This document shows, piece after piece, positions 1-11,164 of a stretch of DNA of 64,000 nt; the first letter of the stretch is position 1; each line of letters begins with the position of its first letter. The notes beneath the pieces were generated by a model. That model did no database searches. It saw only the letters and a program-made list of their open reading frames with translations, and had not been told where the DNA came from. The stretch comes from Parelaphostrongylus tenuis (lineage: Eukaryota > Nematoda > Chromadorea > Rhabditida > Metastrongylidae). A program made the position numbers and the translations under genes. Where the stretch lies: positions 1 to 64,000 of the forward strand of contig JAHQIW010005426.1 in NCBI GenBank assembly GCA_019055375.1. The letters are read 5' to 3'.

Positions 1-170
1 TGGCAAATGGTATTTTCAGGTACAGAAGTCGTCATTTTCAAAGTTCTACAAAATACCACCATATAAAATATTTTTATACAAAAAAATATATCCTTTTTAC
101 TGTTATTGCAGCGAGAAAAAGTGTTGGGGTCATATGTGTACACCTGATATAAGTATAGGTGCATATATAA
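1..170. repeat. Dispersed repeat fragment shared with 10.8-11.0 kb
   Basis: This stretch resembles 10,800-11,020: both have a CAAATGG..TTTT start, then AGAAGTCGT followed by ATCATATAAAATA-type sequence, and both end near a TTGTACACCTAATA-like motif. It is cut by the window edge. No open frame is supported. The second copy lies beside a mariner-like remnant, so it may be non-coding sequence of a transposon; this is inference. Confidence 0.5.
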
Positions 171-254
171 AAAAGGAATATCCAGGAAACGATAGGAGAA
201 AAAGATTTTCCTCCATTAAATGGGTCCCAACTCTTGAATTACAATAATAATCTC

Positions 255-320
255 AAATGTGCATCGGGTTAGAGCACGCGTCCTGGAAATACAGGTTCAA
301 GTCCAAACTGACGCCAAAGT
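255..320 (+). repeat. Degenerate tRNA-like repeat
   Basis: A weak A-box-like GGGTTAGAGCACGCGTCC is followed by a B-box-like GGTTCAAGTCC at about 295-305. The stem sequences do not pair well, so it is read as a worn copy of the tRNA-derived family seen at 3.7, 4.1 and 8.6 kb and not as a working tRNA gene. Confidence 0.4.
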
Positions 321-570
321 TCAACACATTATTCTACAACATCGGATATATCTACAACATCATACCACCGTTAGGAAGGTTAAATAAAAAAAATTTTGCT
401 TAATCTAAAAAATGTTAAGGGTTATCGAATAAATTGAATCATCATTTTTTGACCGAAGATTCATTGTTTTCTGATTTTCGATCACCTTGATGACCTTGGG
501 TACTGCATATAATAAGAAAAATCAGAACAAGATTTATGCATTCATTTCCTTTGTATAACTATATATATAA

Positions 571-873
571 TCAATCAGGAATCATCTTTATTTGACCGCC
601 CATTGCGGTGTTATGATGTTCAAATAAACCCAATGATGTAGAGTGGTGTGCAAAAACGTTTGCGTCAGCCGGGATTTGAACCCGGATCTTACTCTTTGCT
701 GGGAGCATGTGCTTAACCGTTGCACCACCGACGCTCGTTTTGAAGTTAAGAGTAAGATCTAGGTTCAAATCCCGGCTGACGGAAACGTTTCTGCACACCA
801 CTTTACATCATTGGGTTTCTTTGAACATCATAACACCGCAATCGGCGGTCAAATAAAGATGATTTCCGATTGA
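571..873. repeat. Foldback of tRNA-derived SINE family 1
   Basis: Arms of about 125 bases at 571-699 and 748-873 are reverse complements of each other and would form a long hairpin. The left arm holds a minus-strand tRNA-like unit with the B-box GGTTCAAATCC. The loop, about 700-747, holds the 5' half of that unit with a TGGTGCAACGGTTAAGC A-box. The right arm has only the 3' half, so the structure looks like a partial inverted duplication. Both outer flanks carry GTGGTGTGCA-type sequence and a GACCGCC..GGCGGTC motif. It is not a functional tRNA because one acceptor strand is missing from the second unit. Confidence 0.75.
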
Positions 874-1108
874 TTATTGGATCCAATATCGGCCAAAAAA
901 AGTGGGTTTGATGTCGATATTCACTGCCTGCCACACCGTAGACGGTTGGCTGTTGACAGATAACGCGTTGTAGCGTATAGAGAGAGTGGAGTGCAAAATG
1001 AACGTCGGTGGTGCAACGCTTAAGCACATGCTCCCGGAAAGAGTAAGATCTGGGTTCAAATCCCGGCTGATGCAGACGTTTTTGCACACCACTCTACATC
1101 ATTGGGTT

Positions 1109-1112
<4 letters not shown>
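874..1112 (+). repeat. tRNA-derived SINE family 1, plus-strand copy
   Basis: A leader with GACGGTTGGCTGTTGACAG and ATAACGCGTTGTAGCG precedes a tRNA-like unit at about 1,002-1,072, with A-box TGGTGCAACGCTTAAGC and B-box GGTTCAAATCC. The unit is bracketed by an inverted flank (GAGTGCAAAA before, TTTTGCACACCACTC after). The anticodon-like loop reads CCGGAAA, which would give GGA. The same leader and head recur at 22.5, 26.3 and 40.5 kb, which shows that it is a mobile repeat. Confidence 0.75.
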
Positions 1113-1156
<44 letters not shown>

Positions 1157-1282
1157 TAACTTATTACAACTGACTTGATGCCAAAAACAATATAACTGCA
1201 ATGAAACTGGCTTTTTTCCTAGACACAAAAGATTTATATATATATTTAAATATATGTATATATATATCTATAATATATATAA
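1113..1282. repeat. TA-rich microsatellites
   Basis: An alternating TA tract with a few C interruptions lies at about 1,113-1,160. A second TA-rich tract lies at about 1,222-1,282. They directly follow the SINE tail. Confidence 0.85.
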
Positions 1283-1397
1283 AGCAAAGGCATATGTGCG
1301 AGTAATGAAAATCGTGTTGCATTGAACTGATACAAAAAACTTAGAAATTTCACAAAATTGACAAAGGAACCTTGATCAAAGAACGAAAATCGCTCAC

Positions 1398-1694
1398 CGT
1401 TGGATAATTTGCGCTGCTCGCATCAATTTCTACAACCGTTTCAGACGGGTAAAGCGTTGACAACGACGCGGTCTGTTTTTAGGGTCTTGCGTGATCGACT
1501 AACAGCTGTCGTGAGCGGGTTGACTGAACCGAATCCACTGCAAATGCCTAAGGCATAACTGACGTTGAATGGTTTAATGTCTCATCAGTCATCGTTACAA
1601 GTCTTTTTTTTAGGCGTGCTAATTATCCTCTTGTTTGCCGTCTCCTGGAGAGTGTCACCGACCGATCATGAAATGTCGTGACCGCTTCGGCAAT
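1398..1694 (-). other. Possible two-exon coding remnant, unknown
   Basis: On the minus strand two short frames have good splice borders. The first starts after an ACAG acceptor at 1,694 and reads IAEAVTTFHDRSVTLSRRR before a stop at 1,623. The second lies at 1,472-1,398 between a CAG acceptor and a GTGAGC donor, and reads SLSTLYPSETVVEIDASSAN inside its 25 codons. The region is richer in G and C than its surroundings. I do not recognise the protein. It may be a gene relic, a transposon piece or chance. Confidence 0.2.
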
Positions 1695-1699
1695 CTGTC

Positions 1700-3640
1700 A
1701 GTTCAGAGGAATTTCCAAATTATCTGGGCATCGTTTGGGACTCTATTGTCAGTGCTCAGTGTGCACTCAAAAATAGGAGAGTTGCTGAAATTACTACCGA
1801 AATAATGTGTTTCATATCTCTGATTTTCAGATAGATGCATCTATTTATTGAAAAAATTCCAGAATTGTCTATCATTCAAAACAATTATAGAATCTCGAAT
1901 TTCAGCGCCTAAACGACTTCACAGCGGACATTTCAAGCTATGCGGAAATGCAAAAGTCTTCTCCCGGGTAAAATTTTGAATTAGAACGATTGAAAGCAGA
2001 TTGATCATTTTCTTCTGAAGCATCTGATAACTTCTTTTTGGGGTAGTAATATCCATAAATGCGCTGACACTTCAAAAGAAGTAATTGAACATTAATCAAC
2101 TTAAGTTAATGATTGATTTTTAGCGCGAATGGGCGACTACTATATTCAAACGCTGCTTAATCATCAGTAAATGCCCAGCTACGTAATATCGAGATTTTCA
2201 GAAATTTATATTAACTCATGAGAAACTTTACTAGTCAATTTAATGATTAAATCTGACTTTGATCGCAAAAAAGTGTGCTAAATTATTTTCAATGAAACAT
2301 TTCAGATGCAGCGTAAGCTGAACAGCCTAGTCACTGCCGTATAACAAGAAGGTTGTTCTTGGTCGCAGATTTCTGAATCTCGAAGTGGCGACAATTCGCT
2401 GACACTGACGCTGAGCAGCTGATCGACAATATCTAGACTGGACCCTACCACGTTTCACTTATAACACATTCATGAGGCATATACAACACGCACATCATTC
2501 AAAAATTAATCATTATACGTTATGGTACGTATCTCAACTCATAGTGAACTTTATCAATACAAGTGAAGGTAATGTAAAGACGCTTGAACAACTTCATAAG
2601 TTGATCATCTGTAGACGGAAAATCATTTTTGTTTTTTGATCTTTCCTGCTTTAAGAAAGTAGCAAGCAGCACTGATAGCATTGGCCCCTTTTGATTAAGT
2701 TGCGTTAATCTTTTAGAAAGATTGCTCTTCTACACGTTCATGTGCTTTTGTTGATTCTAGCAAAGTGTGGTCGCGATAACTACAAGCGCGTGTCACCTGT
2801 GAAGCAATTTTTGAGTGCTACAGCTCCATAAAAAAACCTTTTAAAAAAACAAGCACATACAGCACTCCTCCAAGATCTAAGCTATCGAATGATTACTAAA
2901 AGTACAACGTGAAGTTTTCATCCACCGAAAGGGTTCTTTCCATCAAGCCTTGTTGGATAACCGCCGGTGAGTCCTCATCAAGATTATCACAGCGGGGCAA
3001 AGGTCCAGACGACGGCACGTACTACCCCACTACGAATCCGACTTTCACGATTATCTTGAGAACTGATGAGGATAGTATATGAAAGGGAAGCATTGTGGAA
3101 ACAATTTCCCTCCATACACCGTATCGGTTTTGACACATTGCCTCAGCAATAATTACGGAAATCATTTGCACTGCTCACATCCAAATTATCTTCATCAGCT
3201 AAATATGAATCATGCTAATACAAACCTAGATGGTCTCCCACCCTACAGAAATGTGATTTGATAATTTTGAGACCTTTTCCGCTGGATACAGATTTCTCAC
3301 TAAACTTTCAGCAGTCATTCGACAGCTCTAAAAAGCGGCGATACTACCATACTTGTTTCTTGGAATAACCTTCATGCTGCGCTGTAGCGTCCAACAAAAG
3401 ATAACGTTTGGTTTTCGGAGCGTGTCTTTGCCCAGCTGTCATCTATGTTTGGCTCTTCACTAGACTTTCAGCTGATACTCGATCTCTTGAAAACAACGAT
3501 TTTCATTAGGCTTGCTTCTTAACCTTCACCACCACATGTACCATTTTGGTACAGGCCGTGCGTCGCGCACGCTGTGAGCTCGCATCATTACGAGTTCTAT
3601 AGAATTTCAAATCTCAAATGTTGATCAGCATTAAATGATG
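1700..3640. other. Non-coding stretch with R1-type repeat pieces
   Basis: No coding region is supported. Pieces of a widespread repeat, called R1 here, appear near 2,870-2,990 and 3,280-3,540. R1 is recognised by phrases such as TATCGAATGATTACTAA, by 'gctctaaaaag..cttttcgaaaacc'-type text, and by TTTCCAGCGAA followed by a short A-rich run. A small inverted repeat (CCTCATCA..AGATTATC) lies at about 2,972-3,072. Confidence 0.5.
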
Positions 3641-3649
3641 GACTATCAC

Positions 3650-4165
3650 AGGTCTAATACTTCATAACTCCAGTATTTTTGCTGCTTTCTTTGCAGTGCT
3701 ATGATGTTACACATATTTCTAAGAGAATTGAGAAGTGAGCAAAACACCGCCTCAGGCGGAAATCGAACCCGCGTTTCATCCCATCCAGGGACGCGTGATC
3801 TATCGCTATACCACCCAAGCACATTTGTGCCACCACTCATTCTTCAAATCTCTATGTTAGCTAGCCACCATCTTTAACAGGTTTGGTCGGGTATGCGATT
3901 TCGCTCTATAAACCCAGTTGAGCTCATAGCCACTATTAGATCTAATACTCCGAAATTCTAGTATTTTTACTGCTTTTTTCGCGGTGTTGTGATTAAATAT
4001 ATTCCATATCCTAAGAGATGTTGAAGAATGTGTGGTGACGCAAATTTGCCTCGGTGGTGTAGTGGTAGAGCACGCGTCCCGCATAGAATGTAACGCGGGT
4101 CCGATATCCGCCTGAGGCCGTGTTTTTGCTCACTGCTCAGTTCTCTTAGGATTATCAGAGGGCCA
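3650..4165. repeat. tRNA-derived family 2, two units with opposite cores
   Basis: Two units each begin with a direct-orientation left flank (TCTAATACT, then CTAGTATTTTTACTGC-like text and CAGTG/CGGTG..TGTTATGAT-like text) at about 3,655 and 3,938. The tRNA-like core is on the minus strand in the first (about 3,745-3,820) and on the plus strand in the second (about 4,050-4,120). The cores have A-box GGTGTAGTGGTAGAGC and B-box GGTTCGATTTCC or GGTCCGATATCC, and acceptor-like ends GCCTCGG and CTGAGGC. The first core can form a 7-base loop CTGGATG, with anticodon-like GGA. The second has poor anticodon pairing. These are repeats and not trusted tRNA genes. Confidence 0.7.
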
Positions 4166-4215
4166 CAGGAGAGAACTCTATAAAGGATTTTGGTAAAGAA
4201 AACGTCCACTTGTCG

Positions 4216-5080
4216 GAAATCATTTGTTTCAACGAAAAAAACTACATCTTCTTGAAACTGAGCTTGCTACCAGCTGTTATATAACAATCACTTCTTTCTT
4301 TTTAAACCATGTTTTTGAAGTCATTTGATAGCGTGAAAATGCCGACTCTCACTTTAAGTTGATTCGTTGATATACTATCATATTACGCTCCCCTAGCCAA
4401 AAAAAATAAAGTTTTGCTCCCGAAGGTGTTGTTCCAGTTCCACAGAAGATTTTTGGTTTATATAGTAAAATTTTCTATGTTAAATATACTTTCTCGCTAT
4501 AAAGTCTAACTATCGTTATAGTGGCTTCTATAAATGCATTTTCAGCAAAAGAACATTCAAGATCTTGAAAGTCTTTACTTTCCAATGCAAACTGCTTCGA
4601 ATGCGGTCGTTGTTTGGAAAGTGCTCATGTCTCCCGCCTTTTTCTAGAAAGAGCTTTTCCATCAAATCATTAGTAATCATTCGGTAGCTTGAGAACTAGA
4701 GTTTGTAGCAATAAGCTAGGTTTTTGAGAGTGCAAACTAATAACTCAAAAAGAATGAAGCTTTCCTTGGGAGTAAACTGTTCTAGCATCAAAGCGAATTT
4801 TTGAGATTATGTCGTGAGATTATTACCTGAGCAAACTTTGATCCAATGATGGTATGTTACACAAAAGACTTTACGAAGAAAATCGTAGAAAAGGCAACCA
4901 CCTATGTGTGGGAAAATCACTTAATTCCAACGAGAAAATCACACTATTGTGAAACGAACATATTTCCTTAACGTAAAAGTTCGAGAGATCGACTTTCTAT
5001 CAAACTCGGCATCGAAGTTCAGAATCAATTCACATTTGGAAACTTAGCTCATTAGGTGGAACGAGGTCGGTAGACGACGT
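4216..5080. other. Non-coding stretch, R1-type repeats
   Basis: No gene seen. Text at 4,260-4,450 matches 12,400-12,620 (GCTGTTATATAACA, then GTTTTTGAAGTCATTTGATAGCGTG-like phrases). R1 phrases recur near 4,670-4,800. Confidence 0.5.
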
Positions 5081-5099
5081 TGTTGTTGTCGTTGCTGAT

Positions 5100-5460
5100 C
5101 GCTGTTGATAAATCCCTGTACGAATTGCTGGCTGGCGTTTCGGAGACACCGCTTTCCTCAGAGCCTACATATACACTGTTTTCGATATTTGTATGAGTCG
5201 GTAATAGTATCGATCGCAAGCATCCCCCCTTGGATCAAGGCAGAAACTCAAGCGCATGTAAGGTGCCAAGTCCCGTCTTACAGTGACGCATTCATCTTTA
5301 CGGTTCATTTTTGGGTTTTTAGCGTTTATCCAGAACGCTTCGAGGGTTTTGCGCGTTGATGTTTTGTATTCCCGAGTCACGATCGTGGCAGTCACATCAA
5401 AATCATTATTGTTGTGCTCTTGCGCCCCATGTAGATCTAGAGGTTTGCTTCTATTCATAT
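5100..5460 (-). pseudogene. Probable Penelope-like retroelement C-terminal remnant (GIY-YIG type)
   Basis: A minus-strand frame of 97 codons (5,458 to 5,165) contains TREYKTSTRKTLEAFWINAK followed by a KMNRKDE motif and DLAPYMRL. This arrangement, R..TR..LEA..I followed by an N..MNR..E segment, resembles the C-terminal GIY-YIG endonuclease of Penelope-like elements as found in nematode genomes. The frame has no start of its own, and the upstream reverse-transcriptase part is not present nearby. Just downstream on the same strand, the text GGAAAGCGGTGTCTCCGAAA looks like the tail motif 'gaaggcg..gccgaaacgtcagc' that recurs elsewhere in this window. The family assignment is from memory of motifs and should be tested. 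Confidence 0.4.
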
Positions 5461-5659
5461 CGGTTCTATTCTACCTATATGATTCCATCGGTTCTATGCT
5501 ACCGATATGCTCTATCGGTTCTATTCTAGCGATAGCAACAATCAAAAGAATGTTAGGCTTCGCTAATTTGATTCACTTTCGATGCCCGCATCCTTTTTTG
5601 AAAAAAAAAACGAGTTTTTTGGTTTTTTCAGAGTTCCAATATCCATTCGATGGCTAAAA

Positions 5660-6180
5660 TCTCAAAAATTGTGAAAGTATACTTTATTGTTTGAACGGCT
5701 TCCTTAATGAGCTCTAACAGCAAAGATAAAGATATCGTTCACTCTCAAGCATTTCGCGCTGAAGAAAGCTTTTCCGTTACACTTTCAGTAATAATTCGAT
5801 ATAGCAAATCTCAGCGTCTCAAAAAATATATGGCTTTTTGAAATAGATCCTTAGAGCTTAAATAGTCAAAAGAAGATTATGCTTCACACATAATCGATAT
5901 GACGGAAAAAGAGAGGGGCTTGGGGCCAATGTTGCGAAATTTCATACTTTGGAGCGCGAAACCCAACATTTTACTGATTGTTATAGCGCTCTAGGGAGAT
6001 CATTCCGAATCAATCTATATCTCTGAAATCGCTGAGAATTGCGCTAACGAAAGTTTATTGAAGGTCCATAGAATAAGCCTTATCCGCGAGAGAACCTTGA
6101 CTGCCAGACAAAGGATTATTCCATCCATTACAGCGCAAATAAAAAGCCATTTGAGAACTAGAATATACCGTCCAAATTCA
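5660..6180. other. Non-coding stretch, R1-type repeat
   Basis: R1 phrases (AGTAATAATTCGATA, CGCTGAAGAAAGCTTTTCC, CTCAAAAAATATATGGCTTT) cover about 5,700-5,870. No gene is supported. Confidence 0.45.
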
Positions 6181-6186
6181 CTCAGT

Positions 6187-6535
6187 TCAAGCTATCGAAT
6201 GGCCACTTACACTCCAAACAAAAGCAAAGAAGGAGTCAAACATGGTGGAATTAACGGAAAAGTAATCAAAAAATTCCTGATATGTCTCTTCAATTTGATC
6301 AAGTGTCTCGAATTGGCACCCATGAAGGAAATGTCCCATTGAGCGGAATCGTGGAACACAAATTGGACGGCGCAGCATCTGGATTGCAGGCTAGGGGAGG
6401 CAGGACCTCGAGTCCCTCGATTTCATGAAATTTTTCCTACCTCGAGTCCCTCCATTTCATTAAAGTTTTCGAAAGTCTTACTTGCGATGTGAGGCTTAGC
6501 ATTGTCCTGCTGAAACAGCAAGCCATGACCATCAT
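6187..6535 (-). pseudogene. Mariner-type transposase C-terminal fragment
   Basis: On the minus strand, LLFQQDNAKPHIASKT near 6,530-6,485 matches the second catalytic aspartate region of mariner transposases (QDNA.PH). It is followed in shifted frames by LPPLACNPDAAPSNL, a decayed form of the LPHP.YSPDLAPSD block. The final frame (6,378-6,187) gives HFLHGCQFETLDQIEETYQE, matching the HFL.G..FET.DEIE..QEFF end of the same family. Frameshifts separate these blocks, so the copy is dead. The N-terminal DNA-binding half was not found. Confidence 0.7.
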
Positions 6536-6599
6536 TTCATATCCAAAGATAAATCAAATATGATGCACTATAGCTAACGTTGCTATATATTCCCATGAA

Positions 6600-8430
6600 T
6601 TTTGATAGTGTGTGAGACATACATGAAAATTAAATTTTTCGCGGGTGTATAGGAACTTTTTCCTCAACCTGGCAAGGTACAACGTGCAGTTTTTTTTCGA
6701 GTTATAGGAATAATGAATATAGCAAAGAAACACGATTACATTTCACAGAATGTAGTTGCAGATCGCACAAGTTGTAGTAAGAAGTGGAAGCATTTTGAAC
6801 AACCAGATGCTTTTTCTACTAAAAGCAAGTTTAAAGAAATCTCTCCAGTAATATTCAATACCTCATATCGGCAAAGCTTTCTTTAATCAATATTTCACTA
6901 CATAAGGTCAGAAAATAGCCTGTGAAACTAGAAGAAATATTGCAAAACCTTGTTTTTTTCTAGTAGAACGAGCTGTATAAGTCTTTTAGCAAAACAGAGC
7001 TTGTGATTGGCATTTCGCATGCTACCGAATGATTTCAAGAACATAAATGAAAACAGAAGAAACGACTGCTATATAACGGCTGCATATATGTTCCATTTCA
7101 TGACGATGTGGTCTTTTCGTTGAAATATAGATGAATTTCTGATACATGAGAGTGCTGCCAACTATAAAACTCTCTGCAGAAGTCTCCTCTACAATATCTT
7201 ATTAGTTAATCACGATTATATCACCACCTTACTTCAAATTGCCAAATAAATCCCCATGTTTCCATTACAACGCGAAGAATAAAGACTCCCCAAGGTGCAG
7301 CTTCAGTTATAAACACCTCAGGCTGTTGTCAAAGGACTAATAAACTTTTTTCTCAACCTGGTAGTATCAAAATAGTGAATCACACTGGAATTATTAGGGA
7401 GAGGTGAGAATAGGTAGGGCGCATAACTGTCTTGAGGTCATTCAATTAGAAGGAATACCAGAGGGCGTAGACGCGGCGAATGTACAGTGTCAGAATCACC
7501 AGGATAAAATGTGCTCGTAGTACAGAACAGACGCGGATAATAGAAAGTTAGCATCTATAAACAACAGAACAAAGACCTTTTTTTAGTGAGAAAGATCTTA
7601 ACTCCAAAAGCTTACTGATAGTTGAGAAGTTATCGGAAGTTATTTGATAAAGTGGCATTGTAATTTTTCTAAATTAAGAGGAACAAACCGATAAAGTGAT
7701 TGATTCTTTTATATTACATATTGCGGCAATGAATACGAACGAGAAAAGTATGAAATAGAAGATAGAAATGATTAAATTATGACTGAATCTGAATAAGATA
7801 AAAATGTCCAGTAACACTTTGAATGATTAAAATTCATTATGTGGTCTTTGCATGGATTATATTTCTTATGCAGGTTTCTAGGAGGCACGATTGACAACGT
7901 TTCCACTACAGACAGCCGTATTGAACTATATCCTATAACCGTACACAATTTTTTCGATTAAAACGATTTTATTGACGATAAAAATTCAAATTATATCAAA
8001 CTACCGCATATAAATGTAGTCCGCCGCGCTCGCCGCGCAACCACGTCGCGTGCCGCATCAGATTTCAACGTAGTTATCAAGGAGTTCAAAAAATCTCCTT
8101 AACCCTTTTGCACCGGCTGTGGGTACGAAGCGGTGTAGCGTTACGTTTTCGCGCTGCTGTAGGCGCTGTTGATGCGATAATGGTGAGCATTACCTTTATA
8201 ATTTGAGTAGTTTCGTAATGATTTCAGGCTTTTATTTCCAACATATAGGGTTTTGTCAGTAAGGAACACAACAAGACTAAGCAGAGCCTTCCAAGGCTGT
8301 TTATAGTTTGAAAATCTTCAAAAAGAATTAGAAAACTAAATTATACGTTGGAAATTATACCACACATTTTCTGAAATTCCACTTCATCGATGATTCGGAA
8401 CAAGATCTTATCGGTAGTTTATTTTGGTGG
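6600..8430. other. Non-coding stretch
   Basis: No gene is supported. R1-like text occurs near 6,820-7,030 and 7,600-7,700. A GC-rich patch at 8,020-8,180 (CCGCCGCGCTCGCCGCGC) is unlike its surroundings and may be part of another repeat. Otherwise I see nothing. Confidence 0.4.
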
Positions 8431-8439
8431 TTGAAACTC

Positions 8440-8700
8440 TAGCAGATTTCGAAATTTCTATTATTTCACTGCATATCTCGCAGTGTTATGATCATTTATT
8501 TATTCCTAAGAGAACTGAGTGGTGAGCAAAAACACGACCTCAGGCGGGAATCGAACCCACGTTTCATCCTATCCGGGGACGCGTGCTCTACCACTACACC
8601 ACTGAGGCACATTTGCCCGACCACTCATTCTTCAACATCTCAATGTTAGCTATCAGCCTCTCTCAGCTGTTTTTGCTCACCGCTCAGTTCTCTAGCAGAA
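8440..8700 (-). repeat. tRNA-derived family 2 copy
   Basis: The same left flank as at 3.65 kb (ending CAGTGTTATGAT) precedes a minus-strand tRNA-like core at about 8,548-8,612. The core has A-box GGTGTAGTGGTAGAGC, B-box GGTTCGATTCCCGC and ends pairing GCCTCAG/CTGAGG. The anticodon-like loop is CCGGATA. It is the best-preserved family 2 core in the window, but position 33 is C, not T, and the flanks are repeat sequence, so a functional tRNA is unlikely. Confidence 0.65.
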
Positions 8701-10290
8701 TTAAAAAATCTTTTCTCTATTGTCTCATGGATATTTCATAAGAAGTACAATCTAATGATACTCTACTATAAATATTATTCATTGCTACGATAGTTTTCAT
8801 TTTTATGTGCACTAATCTCACTTTTCATTGCGATATGCCTACAAGATAATCTCTGCGCCTCATCTAGCTTTCACATCTCCAAGTAACTTTAGTGAGATCA
8901 CCTGTGGGTGGTCTTGTGGTTTACGAGTACATCAGAGACCTCCTCGTCAGTCCAATTGCTTCCAATGGGTACTCTTCCCCACTTATATCAAAATTTTTCA
9001 TGCAAGATTAATCAAATCTTTGAAGAGTATTATTAAAGTTGCTCATCGGTCAGCAGTACGCTTTCGAAAGAAAAATGTACAAGAGGAATGAAAATGTGTT
9101 GTTATCCATGAATGCATTATTCGCATCAAAAAATATTTTTAATTTCTATTTCTTATTGCTAATTTTATTAGATTTCTAGCAAGAATGACTGCTTCCTTTA
9201 GAAAAAATTTCTGTTTAAACGTTTCTCCAATAATGACCCTTTTTTCGTGCCTATAAAGTTTCCTTACACTCAAAAGTTAATCTTATAATAACGAAGAAGC
9301 TATGAAGTTGGTACAACGAACTCCAGAAACAAACCTAACCTTCTTTTCGCTGCTAGAAAACTGTATGAAAGTTCTTTTTTTTACAAACCAAGCCCAGTTT
9401 ATAGTTCCCCTAGTCAACTATCAAATTAAGTGACGAGCTTCTAGAAGATAGTCTATTAAGGGCGCTTTCTTGATCACGAAAAAGCGTTAATAGGCGATTA
9501 CATACCAAGAATTTTAGTTTTCTACATGCCACAGTAATCCACACAGTTTTCAATGAAAAGTGGAAGTTTTCGGAATAAGTGGACGTTATTTTTACTGAAA
9601 GCACACCCAAGAAAGTGTTTCCGGAAATATTCAAATACTTTCTGTGACAACAAGGTTTGCTACAGAATCACGAAATTCTCTATCAAGATGAAAAAAGAGC
9701 TTTCAACTCAAAGCGTTACCTTTTTACTTAGTAATACGTAATAAGGTCCTTCCATGAACCAAATCGGCATTTCGCTGATTCCAAATTACCGAGCTACAGA
9801 TGATTGAATGTATATCTCCTTTAGCAATGATTGGAAGTAACTTAACGATATATTATTGGTCCTGCTCTCCTCTCAGAGAAGTTTGATATGAATGTAGAGA
9901 TCCGGAGAGATGAAAGGCTTGCCAACTCATGGCGCTGAGCAGACTAATATTGTGCTTAATGGGCACTTTTTAGCACTGCGTTACGTGCGCTCAATCCGAT
10001 CGCTAAGTAAGAATTCGACCTCGAATCTGCTTTGGATTTCAACTTCTTTTTGCATGGTCAATGATTTCTCGCAACGTTAGGTGCACAAATATGACTCCGT
10101 CGTCTCTTTGTTTTCGTATAATAATAGTAAATACAAAGATATATAAATTCCTTAATTTTTGCTTAAGGATGCGTTAAAACAATGCTCATCACTTATGTTT
10201 TTTGATCAAAAAATTTATGTGGTGACTATTTTGAAATTTTGAAGATGGATGGCGACTTTTGTACCCTAAAGCGCCATTATTTGAAATTTC

Positions 10291-10551
10291 TTAACTGCAC
10301 TTGAATTTAGTAGTTTCAAATGGTAAAATGTCGGGAGAGTTAGGTGGTAAGGAAAAACCACCTAAAAGCTCCTTTCTCAGCTCGTTTATAACGTTTTCGA
10401 TCGGTCTTGGAAAATGAACTCGTGCGCTACCATGCGGCAAAATTGCAAAGTTTGTATTGTTTTGTATTTTTTTCTCAATATAATTTTCACAATAAAATTT
10501 CATGACCTTAGTGTCGTTCAAGTGCGTATTTTCTTGCGGATATTTTGACAT
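10291..10551 (-). pseudogene. Mariner/Tc1-type transposase DDE fragment
   Basis: An 86-codon minus-strand frame includes ILPHGSARVHFPRP and then LPPNSPDILPFE. These match the order of the F.QDNARPH and LPHPPYSPDLAP.D blocks of mariner transposases, but the expected DN of the first block reads GS. The spacing of about 35 residues between the blocks is as expected. The reading frame is short and isolated. It is absent from the partner block near 36.2 kb, so it arrived after the duplication or was lost there. Confidence 0.5.
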
Positions 10552-11164
10552 ACAACTTGCCTGTAATTCCTATAGGATGAAGCTCGCTCCAGGCTCCACT
10601 ATTCTTGTGCGCAGCTTCACTAACAATGTTGCTCTGCGCGACGTTCGTGCATGATTAGCAAGTGATTTTGTTCCCATGACAGTTGTGTCTCAAAGCAGGT
10701 ACGGGCAATTTGCACACTAAAAATTCTGCAAGAATGGGCAAATTAAAGATACCAAAACCAAACAATTTCAACCACGTGCTCAATAAATGTGCAAAGTGAA
10801 GTTGTTGCAAATGGCGTTTTTGGGATAGAAAAGTCGTAATCTTCAAAGTCCTGTAGGAACCATCATATAAAATACGTTGTATATAGAAACAAAAGTAAAT
10901 AGAGTTTTCAACGCACTTCTAATCAAATAGATCTACATATCTTTATTTTTGCTAATATTATGGCAAAAAGATAAAATCGACGGAGTCATACTTGTACACC
11001 TAATAGGTTGATGTATACCTGAGCCTCCAGTCAAGTATTCGCTTCATAAACACGTTTTGAACGTTACGAAGGGAGCGTATCTGGTTAATTGAGTTTTGTG
11101 GAAGCATTTCCATCATGGAAGAATGGAATACCATTGAAAAGATATCTATGAGTTGATTTTTGCA

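Noticed and set aside
571..1092. Minus-strand frames of 72-94 codons
   Set aside because: They are translations of tRNA-derived SINE copies.
3079..3261. 60-codon frame rich in H and N
   Set aside because: There is no motif, no splice or signal context, and it is close to a small inverted repeat.
4050..4120. tRNA gene on the plus strand
   Set aside because: A- and B-boxes are present, but the anticodon arm does not pair and the flanks are those of a repeat found three times.
8548..8612. tRNA gene with GGA anticodon on the minus strand
   Set aside because: The fold is fair, but base 33 is C and the element is embedded in tRNA-derived family 2.
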